From: Microbacterium sp. LWO13-1.2
Lineage (GTDB): Bacteria > Actinomycetota > Actinomycetes > Actinomycetales > Microbacteriaceae
Length of the DNA: 64,000 bases
Reading direction: 5' to 3'
Assembly: GCF_038397725.1 (NCBI RefSeq)
Contig: NZ_CP151634.1
Span: forward strand, 124,001 to 188,000
A program made the position numbers and the translations under genes. Below the pieces are notes generated by a model, which did not search any database, was not told the origin of the DNA, and worked only from the letters and a program-made list of their open reading frames with translations. Each line of letters opens with the position of its first letter. Positions within the stretch are counted from its first letter, which is position 1. Positions 52,193-59,760 of this stretch are shown piece by piece.

Positions 52193-52970
52193 TGCCCATC
52201 ACCGCCGTCAGTCGCGACATGATGTCGGTCCAGAGGCCGGTCACCATCAGGAGGCCGAGCACGATGAGCAGGATGCCGCCGATGATGTTCACCAGGCGGA
52301 TGTGGCGGCGCAGGAACCCGACGGCCCTGGTCGCCCAGCCGAAGCCGAGAGCGACGAGCAGGAACGGGATGCCGAGGCCGAGCGAGTAGGCGATGCCGAG
52401 GAGCGACGCACGCCAAGGGTCGCCGACATTCCAGGACAGCGACACGATCGTCGTGAGGGTCGGCCCCATGCACGGCGCCCAGCCGATGCCGAGGGCGACG
52501 CCGAGGAGCGGTGCGCCGATGATGCCCGCCTTCGAGTCGACGTGGAAGCGGAACTCGCGCTGCGCGAATGCGAACAGCCCCAGGAAGACCAGCCCCATCA
52601 GGATGATGACGCCGCCCAGCACACGGGTGATCACCTCGCCCCACTGCGCGAAGAAGAGCCCCGTGGCCCCACCGAGCACCGTCCATGCGACGAACACGAC
52701 CGTGAAGCCGAGGATGAACAGGAGGACGCCGAAGACCAGGCGGCCGCGGCCGGTGGAGTCTCCGGACGTTGAGCGAGCGGAACGAGACGAAACGCCCTCA
52801 CCCTCAGCACCCGCACTCGACCGCGGTGCGACCGCTCCCCCGATGAAGCCGAGGTAGCCGGGAACCAGCGGCAGCACGCACGGCGAGAGGAAGGAGACGA
52901 GACCCGCGAGCATCGCGACGGGGATCGCGACCCACAGCGCGCCGGATCCGATGATGGCGTCGGTGTTCAC
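52173..52970 (-). CDS. ccdA: Cytochrome c biogenesis protein CcdA
   Basis: A 265-residue six-helix membrane thiol carrier that passes electrons from thioredoxin to extracytoplasmic thiol proteins. The first helix has the redox Cys in FLSPCVLPLVPGYLGF; the second Cys appears in IGWAPCMGPTL. Between helices 1 and 2 an extra cytoplasmic loop of about 30 residues contains VSSRSARSTS, encoded by an R1 repeat. The GTG at 52968-52970 is 16 bases after the tlpA stop. Confidence 0.93.
   Translation of the reverse strand: MNTDAIIGSGALWVAIPVAMLAGLVSFLSPCVLPLVPGYLGFIGGAVAPRSSAGAEGEGVSSRSARSTSGDSTGRGRLVFGVLLFILGFTVVFVAWTVLGGATGLFFAQWGEVITRVLGGVIILMGLVFLGLFAFAQREFRFHVDSKAGIIGAPLLGVALGIGWAPCMGPTLTTIVSLSWNVGDPWRASLLGIAYSLGLGIPFLLVALGFGWATRAVGFLRRHIRLVNIIGGILLIVLGLLMVTGLWTDIMSRLTAVMGSVFLPL
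52763..52794 (+). repeat. R1 repeat copy inside ccdA
   Basis: A 32-bp R1 copy in the short-variant form (GTTGAGCGAGCGGAACGAG, then ACGAAACG) lies antisense to ccdA. In this direction the repeat has no stop in the ccdA frame and encodes VSSRSARSTS. The opposite orientation would bring TGA. Confidence 0.8.
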
Positions 52971-52986
52971 GACGCCCCCGCGGCGC

Positions 52987-53637
52987 TCACGAAGACTCCG
53001 CGAGCGCGTCCTTGACGAGCGTGGAGAGGATCGAGGTGCCGTCGATCGGCCCGATGATGCGAGCGGCGACGCGGCCCTGCTTGTCGAGCACGAGGGTGGT
53101 CGGCGTCGCCTGGATCGGAACCGCCTGAGCGAACGCGAACTTCGCCTCGGCGGTGTCGACGTCGATGAGGCTCGGGTACGTGATCGAGTACTCGTCGGCG
53201 AACGCCTTCGCAGTGTCGGCCTGATCCCGGGTGTTGATGCCGACGAAGGAGACCCCGTCGCCCTCGTACTCCTGCCAGACCGATTCGAGGTCGGCGGCCT
53301 CCACACGGCACGGCGCGCATCCCGCGTACCAGAAGTTCACGACGGTGACCTGACCCTCGAGGTCGGCGCTGTCGAAGTCCTCGCCGGTCTCGGTGACGCC
53401 GCCGAAGACGACGGGCTCGCCGCGCTCGCTCTCGGGAATCTCGACGATCGCTCCGTCGGCGGCGACGTAACCGGTGTTCTCACCGCTCAGGAAGGACTCG
53501 CTGACCGGATCGGGCGCGCAGGCGCTCAGACCGATGGTGAGTACCGCGGCGAGCGCGGCTCCGACCGCACGACGAGAGTGTCGAGTGCGGGAGCGGCGGC
53601 CGCTGCGATTCGGGTCAACCGTCGAGGCGAGTGGCAC
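52987..53637 (-). CDS. TlpA-like thiol-disulfide oxidoreductase, lipoprotein
   Basis: A 216-residue extracellular thioredoxin-fold protein that keeps apocytochrome c thiols reduced for heme attachment. Basic N-terminus, hydrophobic core and lipobox LSAC with Cys40 indicate a lipoprotein. The active site is CAPC at 107-110 (FWYAGCAPCRVEA), and the cis-Pro region is VPIQATPTTLVLDKQG. It receives electrons from CcdA. First gene of the cytochrome c maturation operon. GTG start with TAAACT seven bases upstream. Confidence 0.93.
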   Translation of the reverse strand: MPLASTVDPNRSGRRSRTRHSRRAVGAALAAVLTIGLSACAPDPVSESFLSGENTGYVAADGAIVEIPESERGEPVVFGGVTETGEDFDSADLEGQVTVVNFWYAGCAPCRVEAADLESVWQEYEGDGVSFVGINTRDQADTAKAFADEYSITYPSLIDVDTAEAKFAFAQAVPIQATPTTLVLDKQGRVAARIIGPIDGTSILSTLVKDALAESS

Positions 53638-53644
53638 GATTCTC

Positions 53645-53650
53645 AGTTTA
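53645..53650 (-). promoter_or_regulatory. -10 box for leaderless cytochrome c maturation operon
   Basis: TAAACT on the minus strand ends seven bases before the GTG at 53637. Confidence 0.55.
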
Positions 53651-53710
53651 CGCGCGAGACCCTATGGGCCAGCCGGATGCAGGGGCCGCCGAACGGCTCG
53701 GCCCACGGCG

Positions 53711-54115
53711 TCAGAATCGAGCGAGCACGTCGGCGACGCCGGCACGGAACCGCGGACACGTCGCGATGTCGTGCGACCGGCACCGCATCGCGTGCTCGGT
53801 CATCTCCCGCGAGCGCCGCATCTCCTCCATCCTCCGATCGAGGTCGTCGAGATGCTCCTGCAGCACCTGATGCCGGCCGGCGCTGCCGTCATCGAGCAGC
53901 ACGCCGATCTGCTCCAGGCTCATCCCGGCCGCCTTGCTGCGCTGGATCACCGCGATACGGACGACGTCGTCCTCTCCGAAGCGCCGACGTCCTGCCGCGT
54001 CGCGATCCGGCCGGAGCAGGCCGACCGACTCCCAGTGCCGGAGCACATTGGTCGGCAGGCCGAATCGGGTCGCGACGTCGCCGACGGACCACGGATGCTC
54101 AGCATTTGACTTCAT
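53711..54115 (-). CDS. MerR-family regulator
   Basis: A 134-residue MerR-type regulator with the winged helix at about 8-77 (WSVGDVATRFGLPTNVLRHWESVGLL) and a dimerisation helix at about 80-110, then Cys112 and Cys120 (RCRSHDIATCPRF) in the effector region, which could sense redox state or bind metal. The start codon ATG lies inside a perfect palindrome that also forms the spacer of the divergent promoter, so it controls its own gene and the neighbouring reductase. Confidence 0.9.
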   Translation of the reverse strand: MKSNAEHPWSVGDVATRFGLPTNVLRHWESVGLLRPDRDAAGRRRFGEDDVVRIAVIQRSKAAGMSLEQIGVLLDDGSAGRHQVLQEHLDDLDRRMEEMRRSREMTEHAMRCRSHDIATCPRFRAGVADVLARF

Positions 54116-54136
54116 GTTGACATGAAGTCACAGACT
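54106..54136 (+). promoter_or_regulatory. MerR-type promoter with 19-bp spacer and perfect operator
   Basis: TTGACT (54106-54111), a 19-base spacer and CAGACT (54131-54136) drive the thioredoxin-reductase-like gene. TGACTTCATG and its complement (54107-54116 with 54121-54130) form a perfect 10-bp palindrome with a four-base centre between the two boxes, the classic MerR layout. Confidence 0.8.
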
Positions 54137-54174
54137 GGCCGTGAACGCAAGATCTTCGACAGGAAGGACCACCC

Positions 54175-55083
54175 ATGTACGACGCGATCGTGATCGGCGC
54201 GGGCCCCGCAGGACTGCAGGCGGCGCTGACCCTCGGGCGGATGCACCGCTCCACCCTCCTGCTCGACTCCGGTGAGTACCGCAACGGCACCGTCCTGCAC
54301 ATGCACAACGTGATCGCCAACGACGGCACCGCCCCGGCGGAGTTCCGGGCGACGGCCAGAGCGCAGCTCGCGTCCTACGCCGATGTCGAGATCCGTGACA
54401 TCGGCGTCGACCGCATCGGTGGAACGGAGGATGAGGGATTCACCGTGACGCTCGCGGACGGCTCGAGCGTCGACGCGCGACGGATCGTTCTCGCCACCGG
54501 CGTCGCCGATGACCTCCCCGACATACCGGGGCTGAGCGCACAGTGGGGAAGGACAGCGTTCAACTGCCCGTTCTGCGACGGGCACGAGCATGCAGGGAAG
54601 TCGATCGCGATCCTGGGACCGGCGCCGCGCGCCGAGCATCTCATCGGGCTGCTGGGTCGGATCGTCGGCGAGATCACCGTCTTCCCGGTCGGCGAGGGTC
54701 ATTCCGATGACGAGCGGCGGATGCTCGAGGCCCTCGGGGTCCGCGTCGGAGCCGCACCCGTCGACGCGGTGGAATCAGTCGGAATCGGCGTCCGGATCAG
54801 CGCCGGCGCCGAGGAAGCCCTCGTCGCCGGGGTGTTCGTCGCCGCGGCATCCGTCCGCCAGCGGGCTCCCTTCGCCGAGCAGCTCGGATTGCGGATGCTG
54901 CCTTCTGGCGCGATCGAGATCGACGACTTCGGCCGCACCTCGACGCCCGGGATCTCGGCAGCCGGCGACCTCGCGCACCGCGCATCCCTCCCCGGACTGA
55001 TGGCATCCGTGGTGATGGCGTCGGCCGCCGGTCAGCTTGCGGCCATCGGCGTGATCCAGTCGCTGATGGCGTCCGAGCACTGA
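54175..55083 (+). CDS. Thioredoxin-reductase-like FAD/NAD(P) oxidoreductase
   Basis: A 302-residue flavoprotein of the thioredoxin reductase family. The FAD motif GAGPAG is at 8-13 and the redox pair CPFC at 131-134 (FNCPFCDGHEH). The usual NADPH-binding GxGxxA is replaced by LGPAPRAEHL, so cofactor use may differ. The last FAD segment is GISAAGDLAHRAS. The ATG has AGGAAGGA upstream. Its promoter is the MerR-type site at 54106-54136. A low-molecular or protein thiol partner is likely, but no adjacent thioredoxin is seen. Confidence 0.87.
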   Translation: MYDAIVIGAGPAGLQAALTLGRMHRSTLLLDSGEYRNGTVLHMHNVIANDGTAPAEFRATARAQLASYADVEIRDIGVDRIGGTEDEGFTVTLADGSSVDARRIVLATGVADDLPDIPGLSAQWGRTAFNCPFCDGHEHAGKSIAILGPAPRAEHLIGLLGRIVGEITVFPVGEGHSDDERRMLEALGVRVGAAPVDAVESVGIGVRISAGAEEALVAGVFVAAASVRQRAPFAEQLGLRMLPSGAIEIDDFGRTSTPGISAAGDLAHRASLPGLMASVVMASAAGQLAAIGVIQSLMASEH

Positions 55084-55085
55084 CC

Positions 55086-55119
55086 CTCGGTCGCTGCGCT
55101 CCCTCGCCCAACGACCGGG
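55086..55119 (-). repeat. R1 repeat copy after the thioredoxin-reductase-like gene
   Basis: A long-variant R1 copy (CCCGGTCGTTGGGCGAGGG, then CGCAGCGACCGAG on the minus strand) lies three bases past the reductase stop. Here TTGG replaces TTGA. It lies between that gene and the convergent phosphatase. Confidence 0.8.
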
Positions 55120-55129
55120 TTGAGGGCCG

Positions 55130-55759
55130 TCAGACGGCGCCGACGTCGACGGCGTCGTCTGTTGCAGCGGGCTCCGCGTACGCGACCTCACGCCACACGT
55201 CGCCGACGCGCTCGAACGACGTCACGCTCGACAGCGCGCAGCGACGGGTGCGCGGATCGTGGCGCAGCGGGAGACCGGCGACACGGAGGTGCGTGATCCA
55301 GATCGGCGCCTGGTGCGAGACCATCACGACGTCGCCGTCTCCTGCGGCATCCCATGCCTCGTCCATGATGCCGAGCATCCGCTCCGCGACCGCGGTGTAG
55401 GGCTCGCCCCAACTCGGCAACGAGGGCTGACGCAGGTGCCACCAGTTCAGCGGGTTCATCAGGGAACGACGCATCTGCGTCCCCTCGAACACGTTCGTGG
55501 GCTCGATCACACGGATGTCGATCTCGGGCACGAGGTCGAATCGCTCGGCGAACGGTTCGGCCGACTCCTGCGCCCGCTCCAGGGGTGAGCTGTAGAGCTC
55601 GGTGACCGGGCGGGCGAAGGCGGCGACATGGTCTGCCGCCGCCTTCGCCATCCGCCGGCCGGATTCACTCAGGTGATAGTCCGGAAGTCGGCCGTAGAGC
55701 ACGCGGTGCGGATTGTGCACCTCACCGTGACGGACGAGATGCAACCGGGATGCCGTCAT
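55130..55759 (-). CDS. Histidine phosphatase family protein
   Basis: A 209-residue phosphatase or mutase with the LVRHGEVHNP motif at 8-17 (catalytic His11), a second Arg in YSSPLERAQESA, and the distal His in VMVSHQAPIW. It could be a phosphoglycerate mutase-like enzyme or broad phosphatase. Homologues sit beside the tlpA-ccdA-resB-ccsB genes in Mycobacterium, so the position is conserved, although here MerR and the reductase intervene. The ATG shares one base with the stop of the DUF5684 gene upstream. Confidence 0.9.
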   Translation of the reverse strand: MTASRLHLVRHGEVHNPHRVLYGRLPDYHLSESGRRMAKAAADHVAAFARPVTELYSSPLERAQESAEPFAERFDLVPEIDIRVIEPTNVFEGTQMRRSLMNPLNWWHLRQPSLPSWGEPYTAVAERMLGIMDEAWDAAGDGDVVMVSHQAPIWITHLRVAGLPLRHDPRTRRCALSSVTSFERVGDVWREVAYAEPAATDDAVDVGAV

Positions 55760-56133
55760 CAGGCCTTGCGGTATTCAGCCGAGCCGAAGCCGAGGATGAG
55801 GTAGCCGATGTACGGGAAGAGGAACAGCAGGAAGAACGAGAACACCCCGCCCTTGCCGAAGCGCTGGCCGAGCTTGATCGCGACGATGATCCCGAAGACG
55901 ATGTTGACGATCGGGATCAGGTAGAGCAGCGCGAACCAGCCGGACATGCCGGCGATGCGCACCAGGAGGATGACGTTCACGATCGGGATGATCGCGAGGA
56001 TGCCGGCGTGGCCGGCCTTCGTGAACACCTTCCACAGGCCGATGACGACGAGGATGTAGAAGATGAGCGCGATCACGCCGTTGGTACCGGAGAAGATCGA
56101 TGCGTAGAGGTCAGAAATGCCGTTGGAGTCCAT
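55759..56133 (-). CDS. DUF5684 family membrane protein
   Basis: A 124-residue membrane protein with three or four helices (IALIFYILVVIGLWKVF, IPIVNVILLV, YLIPIVNIVFGIIVAIKL, FFLLFLFPYIGYLILG). The pattern fits DUF5684, proteins of unknown function in actinobacteria. The ATG at 56131-56133 has a purine-rich stretch upstream; the longer frame to 56181 would begin in the promoter. It leads an operon with the histidine phosphatase and is behind a 28-bp palindrome. Confidence 0.8.
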   Translation of the reverse strand: MDSNGISDLYASIFSGTNGVIALIFYILVVIGLWKVFTKAGHAGILAIIPIVNVILLVRIAGMSGWFALLYLIPIVNIVFGIIVAIKLGQRFGKGGVFSFFLLFLFPYIGYLILGFGSAEYRKA

Positions 56134-56155
56134 GGGGAGCCTTTCGTTCGAGCCG

Positions 56156-56190
56156 ATCATACTGATTCCCCGCGTCCGCACGGGGAATCA
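56156..56190 (-). promoter_or_regulatory. DUF5684 operon -10 box and 28-bp operator palindrome
   Basis: On the minus strand the -10 TATGAT is at 56156-56161. Immediately upstream, TGATTCCCCG and CGGGGAATCA form a perfect 10-bp palindrome with an eight-base centre (56163-56172 and 56181-56190) covering the spacer and -35 region. A repressor or activator is likely, but its identity is unknown. Confidence 0.6.
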
Positions 56191-56261
56191 CGCCGAAGAC
56201 GCACCATGACCCCCCGTAGAATGGGCGGGTTCGTCATTTCCCAGATCAGGAGGAAACTTCC

Positions 56262-58043
56262 GTGCTTCGCACTCACACGTCCGGCTCACTGCGAGCCGAG
56301 CACATCGGTCAGACCGTCACCCTTACGGGTTGGGTCGATCGTCGGCGTGATCACGGAGGAGTCGCTTTCATCGATCTGCGGGATGCCTCGGGCATCGCCC
56401 AGGTCGTCATCCGCGACGAGGAGATCGCCCATCCGCTGCGCAACGAGTTCGTGCTGAAGGTCACCGGCGAGGTCTCTCGCCGCCCGGACGGCAACGCGAA
56501 CCCGAACCTCCCCACCGGCGAGGTCGAGCTCATCGCATCGACCGTCGAGGTCCTGAACGAGTCCGCTCCGCTCCCCTTCCAGGTCTCGACCGCGGTGGCC
56601 GAGACCGAGACGGTCGGCGAAGAGGCGCGACTCAAGTACCGCTACCTCGACCTGCGTCGTCCAGCGGCGGCATCCGCTCTGCGTCTGCGCTCGAACGTCT
56701 ACAAGGCGATCCGCGACGTGCTGCACGAACGCGACTTCACCGAGGTCGAGACCCCGACGCTGACCCGCTCGACGCCGGAAGGCGCTCGCGACTTCGTCGT
56801 GCCCGCTCGTCTGCACCCGGGCAGCTGGTACGCGCTGCCGCAGTCGCCGCAGCTGTTCAAGCAGCTCCTCATGGTCGGCGGTGTGGAGAAGTACTTCCAG
56901 ATCGCACGCTGCTACCGCGACGAGGACTTCCGCGCCGACCGTCAGCCCGAGTTCACGCAGCTCGACATCGAGATGAGCTTCGTCGACCAGGAAGACGTCA
57001 TCACGCTGATGGAGTCGCTGATCCAGGCGATGTGGGCGACCATCGGTGTCGAGGTGGCCGTTCCGCTGCCCCGGATGACGTACGCCGACGCGATGGCGAA
57101 GTACGGCTCCGACAAGCCCGACCTGCGCTTCGGCCTCGAGCTCGTCGAGGCCACCGACTACTTCACGGAGACCCCGTTCCGGGTGTTCCAGGCTGAGTAC
57201 GTCGGCGCCGTCGTCATGCCCGGCGGCGCGAGCCAGCCGCGCAAGACCCTCGACGCCTGGCAGGACTGGGCGAAGCAGCGCGGCGCCCGCGGTCTTGCCT
57301 ACGTCCTGTTCAACGAGGACGGTTCGTTGGGCGGCCCTGTCGCGAAGAACCTGTCCGAGGCCGAGCAGGCGGGCCTCGCTGCGCTGGTGGGCGCGGCTCC
57401 CGGAGATTGCGCGTTCTTCGCGGCCGGTTCCGCGAAGGACAGTCGCGCACTCCTCGGTGCAGCACGCGTCGAGATCGGTCGTCGCCTCGACCTGCTCGAC
57501 CCCGACGTCTTCGCATTCACGTGGGTCGTCGACGCGCCGATGTTCGAGTCCGCAGCGGACGCCGTGGCATCGGGCGATGTCGCCGTCGGCGCAGGCGCCT
57601 GGACCGCCGTGCATCACGCCTTCACCGGCCCGAAGCCGGAGTTCGCCGACACCTTCGACACCGACCCCGGCTCGGCTCTCGCCTACGCGTACGACATCGT
57701 GTGCAACGGTTCCGAGCTCGGAGGCGGCTCGATCCGCATCCACCGCGAAGACGTGCAGAAGCGTGTCTTCCAGGTGATGGGCATCAGCGAGGAGCAGGCC
57801 GACGAGCAGTTCGGCTTCCTGCTCGACGCGTTCAAGTTCGGCGCCCCGCCGCACGGCGGCATCGCGCTCGGCATGGACCGCGTCATGCAGCACCTCACGA
57901 AGACCGACTCGATCCGCGACGTCATCGCCTTCCCGAAGTCCGGCAACGGTTTCGACCCGCTCACCGCGGCGCCGGCGCCGATCACGCCGGAGCAGCGCGC
58001 CGAGGCCGGCGTCGACTTCGAGCCGGAGGACGACGAGGCCTGA
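56262..58043 (+). CDS. aspS: Aspartate-tRNA ligase, probably non-discriminating
   Basis: A 593-residue class II synthetase with an N-terminal anticodon-binding OB fold (1-105), a catalytic core with motif 2 [16 protein letters not shown] and motif 3 GIALGMDRV, and the bacterial GAD insertion. His31 (DRRRDHGGV) and Gly77 ([11 protein letters not shown]) match residues reported for non-discriminating AspRS enzymes, which also charge tRNA-Asn; that suggests the cell uses GatCAB for Asn-tRNA. The GTG at 56262 has a strong AGGAGG upstream. TAGAAT at 56217-56222 is a likely -10. A strong terminator follows. Confidence 0.97.
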   Translation: MLRTHTSGSLRAEHIGQTVTLTGWVDRRRDHGGVAFIDLRDASGIAQVVIRDEEIAHPLRNEFVLKVTGEVSRRPDGNANPNLPTGEVELIASTVEVLNESAPLPFQVSTAVAETETVGEEARLKYRYLDLRRPAAASALRLRSNVYKAIRDVLHERDFTEVETPTLTRSTPEGARDFVVPARLHPGSWYALPQSPQLFKQLLMVGGVEKYFQIARCYRDEDFRADRQPEFTQLDIEMSFVDQEDVITLMESLIQAMWATIGVEVAVPLPRMTYADAMAKYGSDKPDLRFGLELVEATDYFTETPFRVFQAEYVGAVVMPGGASQPRKTLDAWQDWAKQRGARGLAYVLFNEDGSLGGPVAKNLSEAEQAGLAALVGAAPGDCAFFAAGSAKDSRALLGAARVEIGRRLDLLDPDVFAFTWVVDAPMFESAADAVASGDVAVGAGAWTAVHHAFTGPKPEFADTFDTDPGSALAYAYDIVCNGSELGGGSIRIHREDVQKRVFQVMGISEEQADEQFGFLLDAFKFGAPPHGGIALGMDRVMQHLTKTDSIRDVIAFPKSGNGFDPLTAAPAPITPEQRAEAGVDFEPEDDEA

Positions 58044-58056
58044 GCCTGAGCCGAAG

Positions 58057-58093
58057 AGACCCCGTGCTGCTGTCAGCGGCACGGGGTCTTTTC
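58057..58093 (+). terminator. aspS rho-independent terminator
   Basis: A perfect 11-bp stem AGACCCCGTGC (58057-58067 with 58079-58089) with an 11-base loop is followed by TTTTC-like sequence (TCTTTTC), a canonical intrinsic terminator 14 bases past the aspS stop. Confidence 0.85.
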
Positions 58094-58104
58094 GCGCCGG
58101 CCGG

Positions 58105-58195
58105 GCGTACGCCAACCTCGGCCAAGCGCGCTTCCCTCGGCCAGATTCGCGGATTGTGGCCGAGGGAAGCGTACAAAGCCGAGCGAGGCGTACGC
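58105..58195. repeat. R5 nested palindromic repeat
   Basis: Three nested arms: outer GCGTACGCC with GGCGTACGC (58105-58113 and 58187-58195), middle CTCGGC with GCCGAG (58117-58122 and 58178-58183), inner CGCTTCCCTCGGCCA with its complement (58129-58143 and 58157-58171), around a 13-base loop. It lies just behind the aspS terminator and before the TSUP gene stop. Confidence 0.82.
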
Positions 58196-58244
58196 GGGAT
58201 GCGGGACGGATGGCGGGTCGCTGGGCGGATGCCGCAGCATCCGA

Positions 58245-59069
58245 CTACGCGAGAGCGAGCGCCGGCGCGATGTTCTCGTTCCAGACATCCACGCCGAGCT
58301 TGCCGATGAGCGCGACGACCACGACGAGGAACACGACACGGATGAAGGTGGCACCGCGCGAGATCGCCATGCGGGAGCCCAGGTAGCTGCCGGCTACGTT
58401 GGCCACCGCGAGGATGCCGCCGAGCAGCCAGAGCACCGCTCCGTGCGGGACGAACAGCATCAGCGCCCCCGCGTTGGTGGCGAAGTTCACGATCTTGGCC
58501 TTGGCGCTCGCCTGCAGGAAGTCGTAGCCCAGCAACCCGACCAGCGTGATCACGAGGAAGGTGCCGGTGCCAGGCCCGATCATGCCGTCGTAGAAGCCGA
58601 TGGCGAGTCCGGCGGCCCCGGCCATGATGTGATGCTTGTGTCCACGGAAGCGCAGCTGCGTCGCTGCACCCAGTTGCGGCTTGAACGCCGTGAAGAGTGC
58701 CACCGCCAGCAGGGCGATCACGATGATCGGCTTGAACGCCGCAGAAGGCAGCACCGTCGCGACGGCGGCACCGCCGAAGGACCCGGCGAGCGCGATCGCC
58801 GCCATCGGCAGGGCTGTGCGGATATCGGGCTTCGCTCGCCTGTAATAGGTGACACTGCTCGTCGCCGTACCGAAGACCGAAGCGAGCTTGTTCGTCGCGA
58901 GCGCCTGGAGCGGCGAGATGCCGGGGATCAGCAGCAGCGCCGGCAGCTGCAGCAGGCCGCCACCACCCACCACGGCGTCGATCCATCCGGCCGCGAACGC
59001 CGCCACGATGACGAGGACCAGCATGCCCCAGGTGAGCTGCTCGAGCCCGAGTACTGCGCCGATGTCCAT
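58245..59069 (-). CDS. TSUP-family exporter (TauE/SafE type)
   Basis: A 274-residue membrane protein of the sulfite-exporter TauE/SafE family with eight predicted helices in two repeats. Family marks are AGWIDAVVGGGGLLQLPALLL at the first half (shown in part), LATNKLASVFGTATS and, in the second half, GFYDGMIGPGTGTFLV. Transport of sulfite or sulfonates is the family role; the substrate here is unknown. The ATG at 59067-59069 has CATTCT six bases upstream, and the longer frame would start inside the divergent gene. Confidence 0.88.
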   Translation of the reverse strand: MDIGAVLGLEQLTWGMLVLVIVAAFAAGWIDAVVGGGGLLQLPALLLIPGISPLQALATNKLASVFGTATSSVTYYRRAKPDIRTALPMAAIALAGSFGGAAVATVLPSAAFKPIIVIALLAVALFTAFKPQLGAATQLRFRGHKHHIMAGAAGLAIGFYDGMIGPGTGTFLVITLVGLLGYDFLQASAKAKIVNFATNAGALMLFVPHGAVLWLLGGILAVANVAGSYLGSRMAISRGATFIRVVFLVVVVALIGKLGVDVWNENIAPALALA

Positions 59070-59075
59070 CCCGCC

Positions 59076-59088
59076 AGAATGCCAGACT
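59076..59088. promoter_or_regulatory. Face-to-face leaderless -10 boxes of TSUP and GNAT genes
   Basis: The 25-base gap between the divergent starts holds CATTCT for the TSUP gene (minus, 59076-59081) and CAGACT for the GNAT gene (plus, 59083-59088), each six bases from its start. Their -35 regions must lie inside the opposing coding sequences, so polymerases would exclude one another. Confidence 0.45.
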
Positions 59089-59094
59089 GGCATC

Positions 59095-59610
59095 ATGCTC
59101 GACGCACTCCCCCTCCCGCATCCCTTCGATTCCCGTGTCGGACGCGCCGCTCTGCGTCGCGCCACGGCGGAGGATGCGGATGCGGTGATCCAGTTGCTGT
59201 CCGACGACGCGATCAGTGCCGCCCGTGGTGACCTGGCCTCCGAGGCGGACCGCCCGGCCTATGTCGCAGCCCTGCTCGGGATCCTCGCTGATCCCTCGAA
59301 CGACCTTCTCGTCGTCGAACTCGACGGATCGGTCGTCGGCACGCTGCAGCTCACATCGATCCCCGGCATGTCCCGTCGAGGGGCACGTCGGCTGCTGGTC
59401 GAAGCGGTACGGGTGCACAGCGACCTGCGCTCCTCCGGCATCGGATCGGCGGTGATGCGATGGGTGTCCGACACCGCAGCGCCGGCGGTCGATGCGTCGA
59501 TCGTGCAGCTCACGTCGGATGCCGCGCGCACCGATGCGCACCGCTTCTACGAGCGGCTGGGCTACGTGGGATCGCATCGGGGCTTCAAGTACAACGTGCC
59601 GCGCGGCTGA
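59095..59610 (+). CDS. GNAT-family N-acetyltransferase
   Basis: A 171-residue single-domain acetyltransferase. The acetyl-CoA loop reads AVRVHSDLRSSGIGSAVMRW, with strands LLVVELDGSVVGTLQL before it and the C-terminal HRFYERLGYVGSHRGFKY that closes the fold. Substrate unknown. The ATG at 59095 (MLDALPLPHPF) is leaderless-type; upstream frame extension is antisense to the TSUP gene. Confidence 0.85.
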   Translation: MLDALPLPHPFDSRVGRAALRRATAEDADAVIQLLSDDAISAARGDLASEADRPAYVAALLGILADPSNDLLVVELDGSVVGTLQLTSIPGMSRRGARRLLVEAVRVHSDLRSSGIGSAVMRWVSDTAAPAVDASIVQLTSDAARTDAHRFYERLGYVGSHRGFKYNVPRG

Positions 59611-59760
59611 TCCCGACTCGAAGCGCGCACGCCCCGCATCCGTTCCGCCACCACCCGGACATCTCCCATTCACCCGGCCCGCCTGTCCGAGTAACCCCCG
59701 CCCCATAGCCTCCTCTCGCAACCCGGCTTCACCCGCAGCCGGACACCGAGAGGAACACCC

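Noticed and set aside
56217..56261. A T-box or other riboswitch before aspS
   Set aside because: The likely leader is only about 35-40 bases and shows no antiterminator or specifier structure.
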